From the NCBI GenBank assembly GCA_024349765.1, contig AP026073.1, positions 4,464,001-4,528,000 of the forward strand: 64,000 bases of DNA, read 5' to 3'. A program made the position numbers and the translations under genes. Positions 23,409 to 33,175 of this stretch are shown piece by piece; position 1 is the first letter of the stretch; each line of letters opens with the position of its first letter. The notes under the pieces were generated by a model. That model saw only the letters and a program-made list of their open reading frames with translations, did not search any database and was not told where the DNA came from. This stretch comes from Streptomyces nigrescens. Its GTDB lineage: Bacteria; Actinomycetota; Actinomycetes; Streptomycetales; Streptomycetaceae.

Positions 23409-24619
23409 TGAACCTCATGCCCTTCACTGCTTGCATTGGTGGATCGACGGCCGGATTGGGTGCCGCGCTGGAATGCGCCCATCACGGATGCGGCCTTCGC
23501 GCTGTCCCGGGCCGGAGTCCGGTCGTTCTCGGCTTCGGCCGGCACGATGGATATCGCACCGCGGCGGCGGCGCTTGGGCAGCCCGCCGGCGGTGGTCTCC
23601 GGCTCCGCCGGTGCGGCGGCCGGGGCGGGCGGTGCGGCGGGTGCCGACGGGACCGGTCCGCGGTAGCCACGAGAGGCCACATCAGCGGTCTGACCAGGAG
23701 GGTTCTCGGGCGGCAACGGGGTCGACGCGGCCACGGCAGGGCTCTCCTCGGGCTCGTGCAGGGACGTGAGCAGATCGTCGGGGAGCAGGACGACCGCGCG
23801 CACGCCGCCGTACGGAGAAGTGGAGTCGACCGAGACGCTGAAGCCGTACCGGGCGGCGAGCACACCGATGACGGTGAAACCGAACTGCGGCGGATTACCG
23901 AGGCTGGAGACGCTCGCGGAATTCTCGCTGGACAGCAGCCGGGCGGCCCGCGCCTTCTCCTCCTCGTTCATGCCGACACCCGCGTCGTCGACGACGATGC
24001 AGACGCCCTTGGGCACCGGGCGGATGTTGATCTCGATGACCGTCTCGGGCGCCGAATAGCTGGTCGCGTTGTCCAGCAGTTCGGCGAGCACCAGCGCCAC
24101 CGGTTCCACGGCACGGCTCACGATGCCGAAATGGCTCTGCGACCGGATTTCGACGCGCGTGAAGTGGCGAATACGCCCCTTCGCGCTGCGGACCACGTCG
24201 TAGAGCGAGGCGTCCTGGCGGCGCCGGCCGAGCCAGCCGTCACAGAGGACGGCGATGGACTGGGCCCGCCGCGCGAACTGCGAATTCATGTGGTCGATGT
24301 CGAGCAGATCCTGCAGGATCTTGTGCTCGCCATACGTCTCCTGCAGCTTGGAAATCGCCAGCTGCTGTTCACTCGCCAGACCCTGCAGGGTCCGCATGGC
24401 GGCCTTCAGGGTTGTTTTGGTGGCCTCTTCGGCCCGGTCCTTCGCTTCCTCGACGGCCTCCGCGTAGTGGTCCTCAAGATTCGCGTAGTGCTGCTTGAGT
24501 TCGACTTTCTCTTTTCTCAGCTCCGCGATCTTCATTCGTCCGCGAATAATCGCGGTTGCGGCGACAGGAGTGCCAGCGACCAATGCCCACAGCGCTGGAT
24601 CCTGGAAGTATGGCGTCAT
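23405..24619 (-). CDS. cvnA: Conservon sensor-like histidine-kinase protein CvnA
   Basis: A 404-residue protein: short N-terminal membrane segment (WALVAGTPVAATAII), a long coiled coil (about residues 25-85), then a GHKL ATPase domain with LAELLDNATSYSAPETVIEI (N box) and VVDDAGVGMNEEE (G1), ending in a Pro/Ala-rich disordered tail. It lacks an obvious phosphoacceptor His in the usual context. CvnA is the sensor of the conservon. I chose the ATG at 24619, preceded by AAGAGAG, over a GTG nine codons upstream. Confidence 0.88.
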   Translation of the reverse strand: MTPYFQDPALWALVAGTPVAATAIIRGRMKIAELRKEKVELKQHYANLEDHYAEAVEEAKDRAEEATKTTLKAAMRTLQGLASEQQLAISKLQETYGEHKILQDLLDIDHMNSQFARRAQSIAVLCDGWLGRRRQDASLYDVVRSAKGRIRHFTRVEIRSQSHFGIVSRAVEPVALVLAELLDNATSYSAPETVIEINIRPVPKGVCIVVDDAGVGMNEEEKARAARLLSSENSASVSSLGNPPQFGFTVIGVLAARYGFSVSVDSTSPYGGVRAVVLLPDDLLTSLHEPEESPAVAASTPLPPENPPGQTADVASRGYRGPVPSAPAAPPAPAAAPAEPETTAGGLPKRRRRGAISIVPAEAENDRTPARDSAKAASVMGAFQRGTQSGRRSTNASSEGHEVQ

Positions 24620-24646
24620 AGGACTCTCTTCGGACGACGAAGCCAC

Positions 24647-25162
24647 CAGATGTCGTATGCCTGGCTGCGGTGCACAGAATCACCCACCGCCCCTGACATA
24701 CGTGAACGGCCGCGCGCAGTCGCCTGCCAGAGAGCCATCAATGGGCCGGCTAATGGCATCGTTCTCCCCGGGGGTGGCGATTTTCATAGGCCAATGCGCG
24801 GATTTCTTTTCTTGCCATAGCAGGTGACTACCCCGTTGGCAAGTGCGATGATCTTAGCATCACGTCAACGTCCGCCGTACAACGGTGATGTGAACTGTTA
24901 TCCACCTGAAGGAGATTCAACATTGGCCCACTTTGGGTCTATTGGGCGTCGTTGCCGGTCCCCGCGGCAACCCGCCCGGCCACTTCCTGACGAACCGCTA
25001 GCGGGTCACCGGCCCTTGCGGCCGTCGCGATCGCAACGAGCACACGAGCGAAGGTGGCGGGCCGGAGCGAACGTAACGGCCGTGAGCACAGCGGTGCATG
25101 CGAGCCTGCGCACCCCAACTACGGACCCTTCGTGACCCGGTGGCGTGCAGAAGAGACGGCAC
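24647..25162. other. Intergenic region upstream of the conservon
   Basis: A 516-bp region between the cvnA start and the 3' end of a DUF4333 gene. It is AT-richer than average around 24830-24950 and must contain the promoter of the conservon (minus strand). An AAGGAG followed by a possible TTG start near 24924 opens a short basic plus-strand frame, which I do not support as a gene. Nothing else is recognised. Confidence 0.4.
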
Positions 25163-25519
25163 TCAACGGTGCGGGGCGTCATGCACGTACGTGATCTCGT
25201 CACCCTGCACCCGGACGACGCGCACGGTCATGTCGCGGTCCGTGCCGCGCAGATAGTGAGCGGTGCAGTGGGTCCGGGCCCCCTCGACCGCCCGGAGGTC
25301 CCGCGCGCAGTCGACCGAGCGCGGGCCCCTGAGGATCACCGGAAGCGACAGATGGCCCGAGATGGAACGGGCGACCTCGTCGCGCGGTACGGCATCGGTC
25401 ACGCCGTTCACCTCGCTGGTCGCGTCCCGTTCCCCCAGCCACCGCTCACCGGCCGCGACGCCGCCCGCCAGCAGAGCCGTTCCGGCCAGCAGCAGGCCGG
25501 CCGCTCGCAGATACCGCAC
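25163..25519 (-). CDS. DUF4333 membrane/secreted protein
   Basis: A 118-residue protein with an N-terminal signal anchor (RYLRAAGLLLAGTALLAGGVAAG) and a DUF4333-type domain with paired cysteines in SVDCARDLRAVEGARTHCTAHYLRG. These small extracytoplasmic domains are common in actinobacteria and have no firm function. The GTG at 25519 follows a GGAAGGAG ribosome-binding site; an upstream in-frame start lacks one. Confidence 0.7.
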   Translation of the reverse strand: MRYLRAAGLLLAGTALLAGGVAAGERWLGERDATSEVNGVTDAVPRDEVARSISGHLSLPVILRGPRSVDCARDLRAVEGARTHCTAHYLRGTDRDMTVRVVRVQGDEITYVHDAPHR

Positions 25520-25687
25520 GACTCTCCTTCCAGCGGGCACCCGGGCCCCCGGCCGCACCCACGGCCGGGACACGCACCATTCTCACGGCCCACCCGCTCG
25601 CGGCAACACCGGGTCCCCCTGCGGCCGGCCAGGCGCCGAGGCGTCAGGCAGCGGGGCCGGACGGGCACCGACCCGAGCGCACGGAAG

Positions 25688-26683
25688 TCAGGCCGACGGT
25701 ACGGGCCCCTGCATCTGCTCGCTGATCCAGTGCAGCGATTCGGGCATCCGCTGGATGTAGGTGTGCGCACTGTGCACACCGTCCGGTATTTCGAACAACG
25801 TCGAGTGGATCGACCCACCCGTGTAGTCCCTGATGAAGCGCTTCACATCGGGAACCGCGGCCTCCCTGCTGCCGAGCTCGAAGGCCAGATAGACCTCCGG
25901 CTGCCGGCTCGCGACCAGCCGCCGCGCCAGATGGCGGGGGTCGTTGGCACGCATCTCCGCCGGATGCCCCCGCCACATCGGCGAATCCGGGGCGGTGTCC
26001 GGCCCGTTGACGATCGCCGCCTTGAACGTCCGCGGCTCCTTCAGCACCGCCTTGAGCGCCGCGAACCCCCCGGACGACGACCCCATGAAGGCCCAGCCGT
26101 CACGGCTCTCGTACGTCCGGAAGTTGGCCCGGGCGAAGTCCGGCACGTCCTCGGTCAACCAGGTGCCCATCTTCGGCTGCCCCGGGATGTCGCTGCCGTC
26201 GTAGTACTTCCGTTCCGGGTTGAGCACCGGCATCACGACGATGAACGGAAGCGTCTTGCCCTCCCGCGACCACTCCGCGATCCGTTCCTCCAGCGCGAAC
26301 GGCGCCCCCGCCCAGTAGTTGAAGGGATAGCCGTACGCACCCGGTAGCGCGATCAGCACCGGAAAGCCGCTCTCGGCGTACTGGGGCTGCTGGTACTGCG
26401 GCGGCACCCACGCCCAGATCTCACCGGTGAACCCGGACTTCCGGCCGTGCCACGTCGTCTTGACGACCTGCGTGCCGTCGTCCCCGGTCGTACGGAAGGG
26501 CGTGAAGACCGAGCGCGGCCCACGCGGCGGCACCACCCGGGGTGCCCCGTTGATCGCGTCCGCGGCACGGGCCGGTAACCGTGGAACCCCCGACGCGTCG
26601 ACGGTGTCCACCCCACCGCCACAACCGGCCAGGACCCCCATGGCCACCACACTTGTCGCAGCGCTGAGGAACACGCGCTTCAT
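25688..26683 (-). CDS. Secreted esterase (alpha/beta hydrolase, lipoprotein)
   Basis: A 331-residue exported esterase of the esterase D / antigen 85-like family. Signal peptide with lipobox MGVLAGC (Cys near residue 20). The nucleophile elbow is AFMGSSSGGFAALKA, the usual acid lies in the C-terminal third, and the final His is in IPDGVHSAHTY. VLIALPGAYGYPFNYW and IVVMPVLNP match early strands of the fold. Start chosen at the ATG at 26683 after GAGGAG. Substrate unknown; a role in surface lipid or polyester turnover is possible. Confidence 0.8.
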   Translation of the reverse strand: MKRVFLSAATSVVAMGVLAGCGGGVDTVDASGVPRLPARAADAINGAPRVVPPRGPRSVFTPFRTTGDDGTQVVKTTWHGRKSGFTGEIWAWVPPQYQQPQYAESGFPVLIALPGAYGYPFNYWAGAPFALEERIAEWSREGKTLPFIVVMPVLNPERKYYDGSDIPGQPKMGTWLTEDVPDFARANFRTYESRDGWAFMGSSSGGFAALKAVLKEPRTFKAAIVNGPDTAPDSPMWRGHPAEMRANDPRHLARRLVASRQPEVYLAFELGSREAAVPDVKRFIRDYTGGSIHSTLFEIPDGVHSAHTYIQRMPESLHWISEQMQGPVPSA

Positions 26684-27016
26684 CGGGACGATCTCCTCGG
26701 TCCTGGGCGCCGGCCGGGGGCGGTCACATCGCCGCCACGGCACACCACGGCACCCGTCGAAAGGCACCATTTTACGTTCGCCCGGCGAGCCCCCGGTTCC
26801 CGCCCCGCCCCATATGACCTGCAGCTTCCCTCTCCCGCCCAGAGGGGACGGCCCGCCACGTCAAAGCCGCCGTCCCGGTTTCCCCCGTTCGGTAAGGCCG
26901 CTGGTTGTTTACCGGACGGTCGGTTCTGGCATCGTGGAGAGCTGGATCGCACGGGCGCGACCCGCCCGTGCCGTACCGAGCAAGAGCGCGACGCCGCACC
27001 GTAGTTGGGATGACCG
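26684..27016. other. Divergent promoter region, no gene seen
   Basis: A 333-bp region between the divergent esterase and STAND ATPase genes. It should contain both promoters. No strong operator palindrome or RNA structure was recognised, and frames crossing it are Arg/Pro-rich shadows. Confidence 0.4.
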
Positions 27017-29098
27017 ATGACCGCGTGGGCCGATCGCCCGACCCTTCCCGGCGTGGTGGGACGGGCCGTTGAGCACCAGCAGCTGTCCGGACTGCTGGAC
27101 ACCGCTCCGCTGGTGACCCTCACCGGCCCCGCCGGGGTGGGCAAGAGCGTGCTGGCCCGCGCCGTCCTGGAGGAGCACACCGCCCGGCACGACGGCACGG
27201 TGGTCCGGGTCGGCTGCTGGGACGGACTGGCCGACGGGGCCGTCACCGACGCCCTGTTGCGCGCGGCGGGCCTCCCGGCCGCCGCCACCCGCCGCGAGGC
27301 CGCCCGCGCCCTCGCCCACCGCACCGCGCACCCCTGCGTCGGCACCAGGGGACGCGGGCGGGCGGGGCGGGCAGAGCTGCCGGAGGCCCCAACTCCCGCC
27401 GTGGCGCCGGGCGGTGCGGCCATCGATGCGCTCACCGCGCACTGCCGGAAGCACCGCGTGACCCTGCTGCTGGACGACTGCGACCCGGTGCTCGACGAGT
27501 GCGCACAACTGGTCCGCCGGCTACTACGGGCCGGCCCAGGGCTGCGGATCATGGCGACCGCGCGCCGTCCGCTGGGGCTCCCCGAGGAGCGGGTCGCGGC
27601 GATCGCACCGCTGCCGGTGACGCTCGGCGAGGGCATCGCCGGGCCGGCCGTCGAGCTCCTCGCCACCCGTACCGGGCCCGCGGCGCCCGAGCTGCTGGTG
27701 ACGGTGTGCCAGGCACTGGAGGGCTCGCCCCTGGCGATCGCCCTGGCCGCACACCAACTCGACCGGATGTCGCTGCCACAACTCGCCGTCCAGGTGGGCG
27801 CGGACGGCGCCCTGTTCTACTCGGGACCGGCGGCGACCGTACGGCACACCTCGCTCTACGCCGCGCACGCCGCCGGCTACGCCCTCTGCTCACCCACCGA
27901 CCGCCGGGTCTGGGCCAGGCTCTCGGTCCTCCCCGGCGACTTCGACCCGTGGCTCGCCGGCTGCGTCTGCACCAGCAGTGACGTTCCTGCAGGGGCCGTC
28001 GACGGCGCACTGGAGCGGCTGCGCAGCGCCTCGGTCGTCGAATGCGTACGGGACGCGGGCGGAGCGCATCCGGACACCGGGGTCGCGCTGCCGCCCCGAT
28101 ACCGACTCCCGCGCGCCGCCCGCGACTTCGGGCGGACACAGCTGCGCGAGGCGGGCGAGGAGCCCGCGGCCCGGCACCGGTTCCGGCAGGCGTGCGCGGC
28201 CCTGGCGGCCGAGGCCCAGATCGCCTGGCAGGGACCCGACCAGCAGGTCGCGGTGCGTCTCGTCGAGGACGAACAGCACAACCTCGACGCGGCGCTGACC
28301 CATCCCCCACAGGACGCCGAGGACGCACTCGGTGCCCTGGAGATCGCGGTCTCCCTGTGGTTCCACTGGGCGGCCTGCGGCTACCGGCAAGAGGGGCGGG
28401 CCCATCTGGACCGGCTGCTGCTGCTCTCCCGCGAGGACACCGCGCTACGGGCCCGGGCGCTGTGGCTGGCCGGCTATCTGGCGGCCCAGGAACACGCCAC
28501 CACCACTGCGGAGACCCTGCTCGACCAGGCATGGCGGGCCGCCGTGATGCACGCCGACTCCGACGGCCTGGCCCGGATCGCGCATGCCCACGGCGTACTC
28601 GCCCTGTACCGCCAGGACACCGCGACGGCCGTGGCCTGTCTGGAGGAGGCCGCCCGGCACCACTCCCGGGACCCGTGGTTCGGCCCGGGACCGGCGCACA
28701 GCTGGGCGCTGCTCGCGATCGCCCTGGCACCGCACGACGCGGCACGCGCCAAGACAGCGGCCCAGCGCGCCTGGGAGGCCCGCCACTCCGACGGCGACTT
28801 CTGGCTCTACTCGACGATCCTCTACGCCCATGCCCTGGCCGCACGGGCCCACGGCGATCCGGCGGCGGCACTACGAGCCTGCCGCAAGGCCCTGGTGGCC
28901 AAGAAACTCGTCGGCGACCCCCTGTTCATCACCGGCGCCCGGCACCTGCTCTCCGGTCTGCGCCGCGCGGTACGCAGCGGCAGTCCGCCACCCGACGACG
29001 CGGCGGGCGAGCCGTGGTGGCAGCGCCGTCACCCCAAGGGACGGGACCGGAACCCGGACGGCAACCGGGGGCGCCGGGCCGGGGATTACGCGGGGTGA
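27017..29098 (+). CDS. STAND-type ATPase with TPR-like C terminus
   Basis: A 693-residue AP/STAND NTPase. Walker A GPAGVGKSVL near residue 40, Walker B VTLLLDDCDPVLDE near residue 154, and GLRIMATARRPLGLPEE, the sensor/arginine strand usual in AfsR/NB-ARC-like regulators. A winged-helix region follows, then a helical C-terminal half with TPR-like pairs (about residues 440-650). No SARP, LuxR or other output domain is fused at either end. It may use a separate partner for signalling. C-terminal tail is Arg/Gly-rich. Confidence 0.75.
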   Translation: MTAWADRPTLPGVVGRAVEHQQLSGLLDTAPLVTLTGPAGVGKSVLARAVLEEHTARHDGTVVRVGCWDGLADGAVTDALLRAAGLPAAATRREAARALAHRTAHPCVGTRGRGRAGRAELPEAPTPAVAPGGAAIDALTAHCRKHRVTLLLDDCDPVLDECAQLVRRLLRAGPGLRIMATARRPLGLPEERVAAIAPLPVTLGEGIAGPAVELLATRTGPAAPELLVTVCQALEGSPLAIALAAHQLDRMSLPQLAVQVGADGALFYSGPAATVRHTSLYAAHAAGYALCSPTDRRVWARLSVLPGDFDPWLAGCVCTSSDVPAGAVDGALERLRSASVVECVRDAGGAHPDTGVALPPRYRLPRAARDFGRTQLREAGEEPAARHRFRQACAALAAEAQIAWQGPDQQVAVRLVEDEQHNLDAALTHPPQDAEDALGALEIAVSLWFHWAACGYRQEGRAHLDRLLLLSREDTALRARALWLAGYLAAQEHATTTAETLLDQAWRAAVMHADSDGLARIAHAHGVLALYRQDTATAVACLEEAARHHSRDPWFGPGPAHSWALLAIALAPHDAARAKTAAQRAWEARHSDGDFWLYSTILYAHALAARAHGDPAAALRACRKALVAKKLVGDPLFITGARHLLSGLRRAVRSGSPPPDDAAGEPWWQRRHPKGRDRNPDGNRGRRAGDYAG

Positions 29099-29286
29099 GC
29101 AGGGTGAACAGGGTGAGCTCAGTGACCAGTGGTGAGTAGTGGTGAGCACCGTGGCCATACGACACGACGCACGCGCGGCATGGCGGGTGTCACGCCATCT
29201 GGTCGCGTCCCGTAGGTAGTCACGTTGAGTAAAGACGCGATCGCTTTCAGGATGCGAAGGGGTGGGTCCGGTCACATCCTGGGGAC

Positions 29287-29496
29287 ATGAAGCGTGCCCC
29301 CGTGATCGTCCATCCGCCGTCCTCCGGCGGCCGCCGTGTGACGCTCTACGGTCACGACCTGGGACGAGCGCTGCGCCCCGGTGACGTGGCCGCGATACTG
29401 CGCCGGGCCGGCTTCTGCACCACCAAGTTCGTCTGGGACGACACCCGCGTCTTCGAATGGCGCGACGGCGGCCCCGACATCTGGCTGATGCCGTGA
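29287..29496 (+). CDS. Small conserved Streptomyces protein
   Basis: A 69-residue protein: MKRAPVIVHPPSSGGRRVTL, LRPGDVAAILRRAGF, and a Trp-rich end (FVWDDTRVFEWRDGGPDIW). The frame has strong third-position GC bias and a GGGGAC ribosome-binding site. Similar small proteins occur near regulators in Streptomyces; function unknown. Confidence 0.6.
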   Translation: MKRAPVIVHPPSSGGRRVTLYGHDLGRALRPGDVAAILRRAGFCTTKFVWDDTRVFEWRDGGPDIWLMP

Positions 29497-29663
29497 GGTC
29501 ATCACCAGGCTGTGCCTGATCAAAAGCCTTGAACGCTCACAACACAATCGAGTTGCCGAGGCAGACGGGATCGACGAGATCGACCGGATCACCCATGAGA
29601 CCGCCCCGCCGCCGTCGGCCAACCGTGGCGCCCCATCGGCCAACCGCCGCATCGCCGCGGATT

Positions 29664-29727
29664 AGTCGCTCAGTCGCCCAGACGCTCAGCCACTCGGTCA
29701 CTCAGTCGCTCAGTCGCTCAGTCGACC
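29664..29727. repeat. 8-bp tandem repeat
   Basis: Eight consecutive 8-bp units, consensus AGTCGCTC, with substitutions in the middle units. The last units overlap the 3' end of the DedA gene, encoding its final residues and stop. Likely slipped-strand expansion; it could also form hairpins. Confidence 0.7.
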
Positions 29728-30368
29728 GTAGCGGCCACCCGTGTCTCTTCCGCCTCGCGGGCCGCAGCAGCCTTCTTCGCCCGGAACTTCATGAGCAGGA
29801 ACGAGCCGATACCGAACAGCACGGCCGCCACCAGGCCCCACGTCGAGAACCGCTTGAGCCACGGCTCGGCGACCATGCCCACGGTGTAGATCAGCGCGGT
29901 CGTACCGCCGGCCCAGATGATGCCGCCGAGCACGTTGGCGATCAGGAACTTCCAGTACGGCATCTTCAGCACGCCGGCGAGCGGGCCGGCGAAGATGCGC
30001 AGCAGCGCGATGAAGCGACCGAAGAAGACCGCCCACATGCCCCACTTGTCGAACTTCGACTCCGCCATCGCGACGTGGTCGGGACCGAAGTGCTTGGGGA
30101 ACTTCCGGCCGGCCCACTGCAACAGGGGCTGACCGCCCTTGCGGCCGATCAGATAGCCGATGGAGTCGCCGACGATCGCGCCGACGGAGGCGCAGGCACC
30201 CAGTACGAACGGATCGATGTGGTCCTGGGTCGCGGCGAGGATCGCCGCGCTGACCAGGACGATCTCGCCGGGCAGCGGAATACCCAGGCTCTCCAGGCCG
30301 ATGACCACCCCCACCAGGAGATAGACGCTCACGGCCGGTACGGTCTCGAGCCACTCCTGGATGTGCAC
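29718..30368 (-). CDS. DedA family membrane protein
   Basis: A 216-residue DedA protein with five to six hydrophobic segments. Signature stretches are VVIGLESLGIPLPGEIVLVSAAIL, GDSIGYLIGRKGGQPLL and FFGRFIALLRIFAGPLAGVLKM, in which the conserved Glu, Gly and Arg residues needed for transport are intact. DedA proteins scramble or flip lipid carriers such as undecaprenyl phosphate. The C-terminal tail is Ala/Lys-rich. Confidence 0.88.
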   Translation of the reverse strand: MHIQEWLETVPAVSVYLLVGVVIGLESLGIPLPGEIVLVSAAILAATQDHIDPFVLGACASVGAIVGDSIGYLIGRKGGQPLLQWAGRKFPKHFGPDHVAMAESKFDKWGMWAVFFGRFIALLRIFAGPLAGVLKMPYWKFLIANVLGGIIWAGGTTALIYTVGMVAEPWLKRFSTWGLVAAVLFGIGSFLLMKFRAKKAAAAREAEETRVAATVD

Positions 30369-30730
30369 CGCCGGTTCCTCCGCTGTCTAGGGCCCCCGTG
30401 GGCCGTGGCCCCGTGTCCATGACACCGGTGCCGGTCGATCCCCTGACGCGCCGCAGGGCGCCCGGGCAGCGTACTCGATCGCGCCGTCCGGGGGCCGAAT
30501 CCACGTACGGTCAGCGACATCCGGCGCGCGGCGCGCCGAGGGAGGAGACGTGCGGCGCCGCACCGACACCCATGAAGGGTTGCGGCCATAAAGAGTGGCG
30601 GCACACCGGGCCCGCCCCCGTGAAGCAGGGCGAGCCCCGTGAAGGAAGAAAGAAACGGGTACCCGGTCCCCGCGAAGGACGGAACGGGTACCCGCGAAGC
30701 GCGGAGCGGAATCAGCTGTGCGGAGCGGAA
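30369..30730. other. Intergenic region with direct and inverted repeats
   Basis: No gene seen in 362 bp. It contains two palindromes CGGGTACCCG (30656-30665 and 30685-30694) and a 17-bp direct repeat GCGGAGCGGAATCAGCT (30701-30717; the second copy, 30720-30736, covers the thioesterase stop codon). These could act as a terminator region for the minus-strand thioesterase gene. Confidence 0.45.
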
Positions 30731-31186
30731 TCAGCTATTCGGCCGCAGGGTCCACACGATGCTCATCTCGCCCGTGACCGCGCCGTCCTCGCGCGATATG
30801 GCCACGTTGACGGGGAACTCCGGGCGCCCTCCGGCGTCGAGCTCGGCGATCACCTCGGCCACCGGCCGGCCCAGCTCCGCGGTCGCGGTCACCGGCCCCA
30901 TGGCGAGCTTCTTGTAGCCGATCTCCGCACGTACGGCCAGCGGCACCGCCCGGCCGAGCTGACTGCCGAACGCCGCCATCACGATGGCCCCGCTGGCGGA
31001 CTCGGCGAGGGTGAACATCGCTCCGGCGTGCGGCCCGCCCACGTGGTTGTGGAAGTCGGACTGGTCGGGCATGCGGACCACGGCGCGCTCGGCGCTGGTC
31101 TCGGTGAACTCGAGGTTCAGCGTACGGACCATCGGCACGGAGGCCGCCATCATTTCGCCGATCGACGGCAGGGTCTCAGAGGACAT
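30731..31186 (-). CDS. Hotdog-fold thioesterase (PaaI/DUF4442-like)
   Basis: A 151-residue single hotdog-domain protein. FHNHVGGPHAGAMFTLAESASGAIVMAA is the family motif, with HAG and Glu near the active site, followed by AEIGYKKLAMGPVTATAELG. It probably hydrolyses an acyl-CoA. The ATG at 31186 was chosen because the domain begins immediately after it; upstream sequence is low-complexity. Confidence 0.8.
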   Translation of the reverse strand: MSSETLPSIGEMMAASVPMVRTLNLEFTETSAERAVVRMPDQSDFHNHVGGPHAGAMFTLAESASGAIVMAAFGSQLGRAVPLAVRAEIGYKKLAMGPVTATAELGRPVAEVIAELDAGGRPEFPVNVAISREDGAVTGEMSIVWTLRPNS

Positions 31187-31499
31187 GCCAGCGATGTTAC
31201 CTAGCGGTAGCTTAGTTGTGAAGGCCCCGCTCAGGCCCACATCCACTCCCCGCTCAGGACCACACCCACCCCAGAGGAATCCACGCGCTCCAGAAGAATC
31301 CACGCGCACACAACCCACGCAGCCACAACACCCCACGAACCCGGCCCCGTGGCGGCGGACTCGACTGCCCTGGCTCCCCTGACCTGCCCCGGCTCCCCTG
31401 ACACCGTCACCCAGCCCCAGCCGGGGTGGCCCTCACCCTCCACCCATCCTCGTCATCCCCACCCCCTCCCACCCCCCTCCCGCCATATCGTTGACGCCC

Positions 31500-32807
31500 A
31501 TGCGGCCAGGACAACCACACAACGCGAGGACGCGCCCCAGCTGGGCGGGACGCAACTATCTGCTCCTCACCGGAGCCACGGTGATCGCGAGCCTCGGCAG
31601 CTCGGGCGCACTGATCGCCACCGCCTTCGCGGTCCTCGCCGCCGGCGGCTCCGCCACCGACGTAGGACTGGTCGCCGCCGCCCGCACGATCCCCCTCGTC
31701 CTCTTCCTGCTGGTCGGCGGCGCGGTCGCCGACCGACTCCCCCGCCATCACGTCATGGTCGCCGCGAACGCCCTCAGCTGTATCTCCCAGGGCCTGTTCG
31801 CGTTGCTCGTCCTGACCGGAGAGCCACGCCTGTGGCAGATGGCCGTACTGGCCGCGCTCGGCGGCACCGGGCAGGCCTTCTTCGCCCCGGCCTCCGAGGG
31901 CATGCTGCTCGCCAGCGTCTCCGGGGAGCAGGCGGGCCGCGCGTTCGCGGTGTTCCGGATGGGCATGAGCGGCGCGAACATCGGCGGTGCGGCACTCGGC
32001 GGCGCACTGGTCGCCGCGGTGGGCCCCGGCTGGGTACTGGCCGTCGACTCCGCCGCGTTCGCCCTGGCCGGGGCGCTACGCGCCTTCCTCGACGTGCGCG
32101 GCATCCCCGAACGGGCCGCGGGCGGCGGAATCCTCCACGATCTGCGGGACGGCTGGCGCGAGGTGATCTCACGACCGTGGTTGTGGGCGGTGGTGGTGCA
32201 GTTCTCCATCGTCAACGCGGTGGTGTCGGCAGCCGAGGCGGTGTACGGACCGCTGGTCGCCGAAGATCATCTGGGCGGCCCGGGCCCGTGGGGCCTGGCA
32301 CTGGCCGCCTTCGGCGCGGGCACGGCGATCGGCGCCCTCCTCATGACCCGCATCAAACCGCGCCGCCTCCTCCTGGCCGGCACACTGTGCGTCTTCCCGC
32401 TCGCCCTCCCGTCCGCCGCACTCGCCATCCCGCTGCCGGCCCCCGGCCTCACGGCCCTCATGTTCGGCACCGGCATCGCGATCGAGGTCTTCTCGGTGAC
32501 GTGGATGATGGCGCTGCACCAGGAGATCCCCGAGGAGAAGTTCTCCCGAGTCTCCTCCTACGACTGGCTGGGCTCGGTTTCCATGATCCCTCTCGCCACC
32601 GCCCTCGCCGGCCCCGTCCAGGACCTCATAGGCCGCACCGCCGCCCTCTGGTCCTGCTCAGCCCTGATCGCCCTCCTCACCGCCGCGGTCCTCTGCGTCC
32701 CTGACATCCGCCACCTCACCCGCCGCAACCCCGCACCCCTCTCACCTTCCCCCTCCCCCATCATCACTGAAAGTGATAAAATCACGGGAACAAATAACAC
32801 TCCGTAA
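31500..32807 (+). CDS. MFS transporter
   Basis: A 435-residue MFS protein with about eleven to twelve transmembrane helices. The loop between helices 2 and 3 has GGAVADRLPRHHVMVAANAL, the MFS motif A region. It resembles EntS/macrolide-efflux-like exporters (ATAFAVLAAGGSATDVGLVAAARTIPLVLFLLVGG). The C-terminal tail is Ser/Pro-rich and polar. The start at 31500 (ATG) or 31491 (TTG) is not resolved. Confidence 0.82.
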   Translation: MRPGQPHNARTRPSWAGRNYLLLTGATVIASLGSSGALIATAFAVLAAGGSATDVGLVAAARTIPLVLFLLVGGAVADRLPRHHVMVAANALSCISQGLFALLVLTGEPRLWQMAVLAALGGTGQAFFAPASEGMLLASVSGEQAGRAFAVFRMGMSGANIGGAALGGALVAAVGPGWVLAVDSAAFALAGALRAFLDVRGIPERAAGGGILHDLRDGWREVISRPWLWAVVVQFSIVNAVVSAAEAVYGPLVAEDHLGGPGPWGLALAAFGAGTAIGALLMTRIKPRRLLLAGTLCVFPLALPSAALAIPLPAPGLTALMFGTGIAIEVFSVTWMMALHQEIPEEKFSRVSSYDWLGSVSMIPLATALAGPVQDLIGRTAALWSCSALIALLTAAVLCVPDIRHLTRRNPAPLSPSPSPIITESDKITGTNNTP

Positions 32808-33175
32808 TCGTTGCCGGAGATAAGAGGAGGCACACACGGCAGCCAGCAAGGCAAAGGAGGCACACAGGACCCAACCCCAAAGGCCCCATACCCCAACTGC
32901 CCCAACCACAGGACCCCAGGAACCCCAGGGCCCCAGGCAGCCAGGCGCCGCCGCACCCGCCGCCGAAACGAGGCTCCAACCGAAACACCGCGATGAGGCC
33001 ACCGAACAGCCAATGAGAACGGCCGGGAACAGCCAATGAGGGCGACCGGAGAGCGAAAGGGCGGACCGACCGACGCCGGTGCCGGCCAACCGCTACCCCC
33101 CCACCCCCTGCCCCTGCCCCTGCCCCTGCCCCGTTCAACCAACGTTGCCGCTAACCGTCACCGCCTCCGTCACCG
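32808..33175. other. Intergenic region with short repeats
   Basis: No gene supported in 368 bp. Contains a direct repeat GAACAGCCAATGAG (33004-33017 and 33027-33040) and a CCCCTG tandem array (33105-33132, four and a half copies). It separates the convergent MFS and spermidine-synthase-like genes and may hold terminators. Confidence 0.45.

Noticed and set aside
24824-25135. Plus-strand frame upstream of the conservon with an AAGGAG nearby
   Set aside because: Arg/Pro-rich composition, no conserved features and only a possible TTG start; not enough to call a gene.
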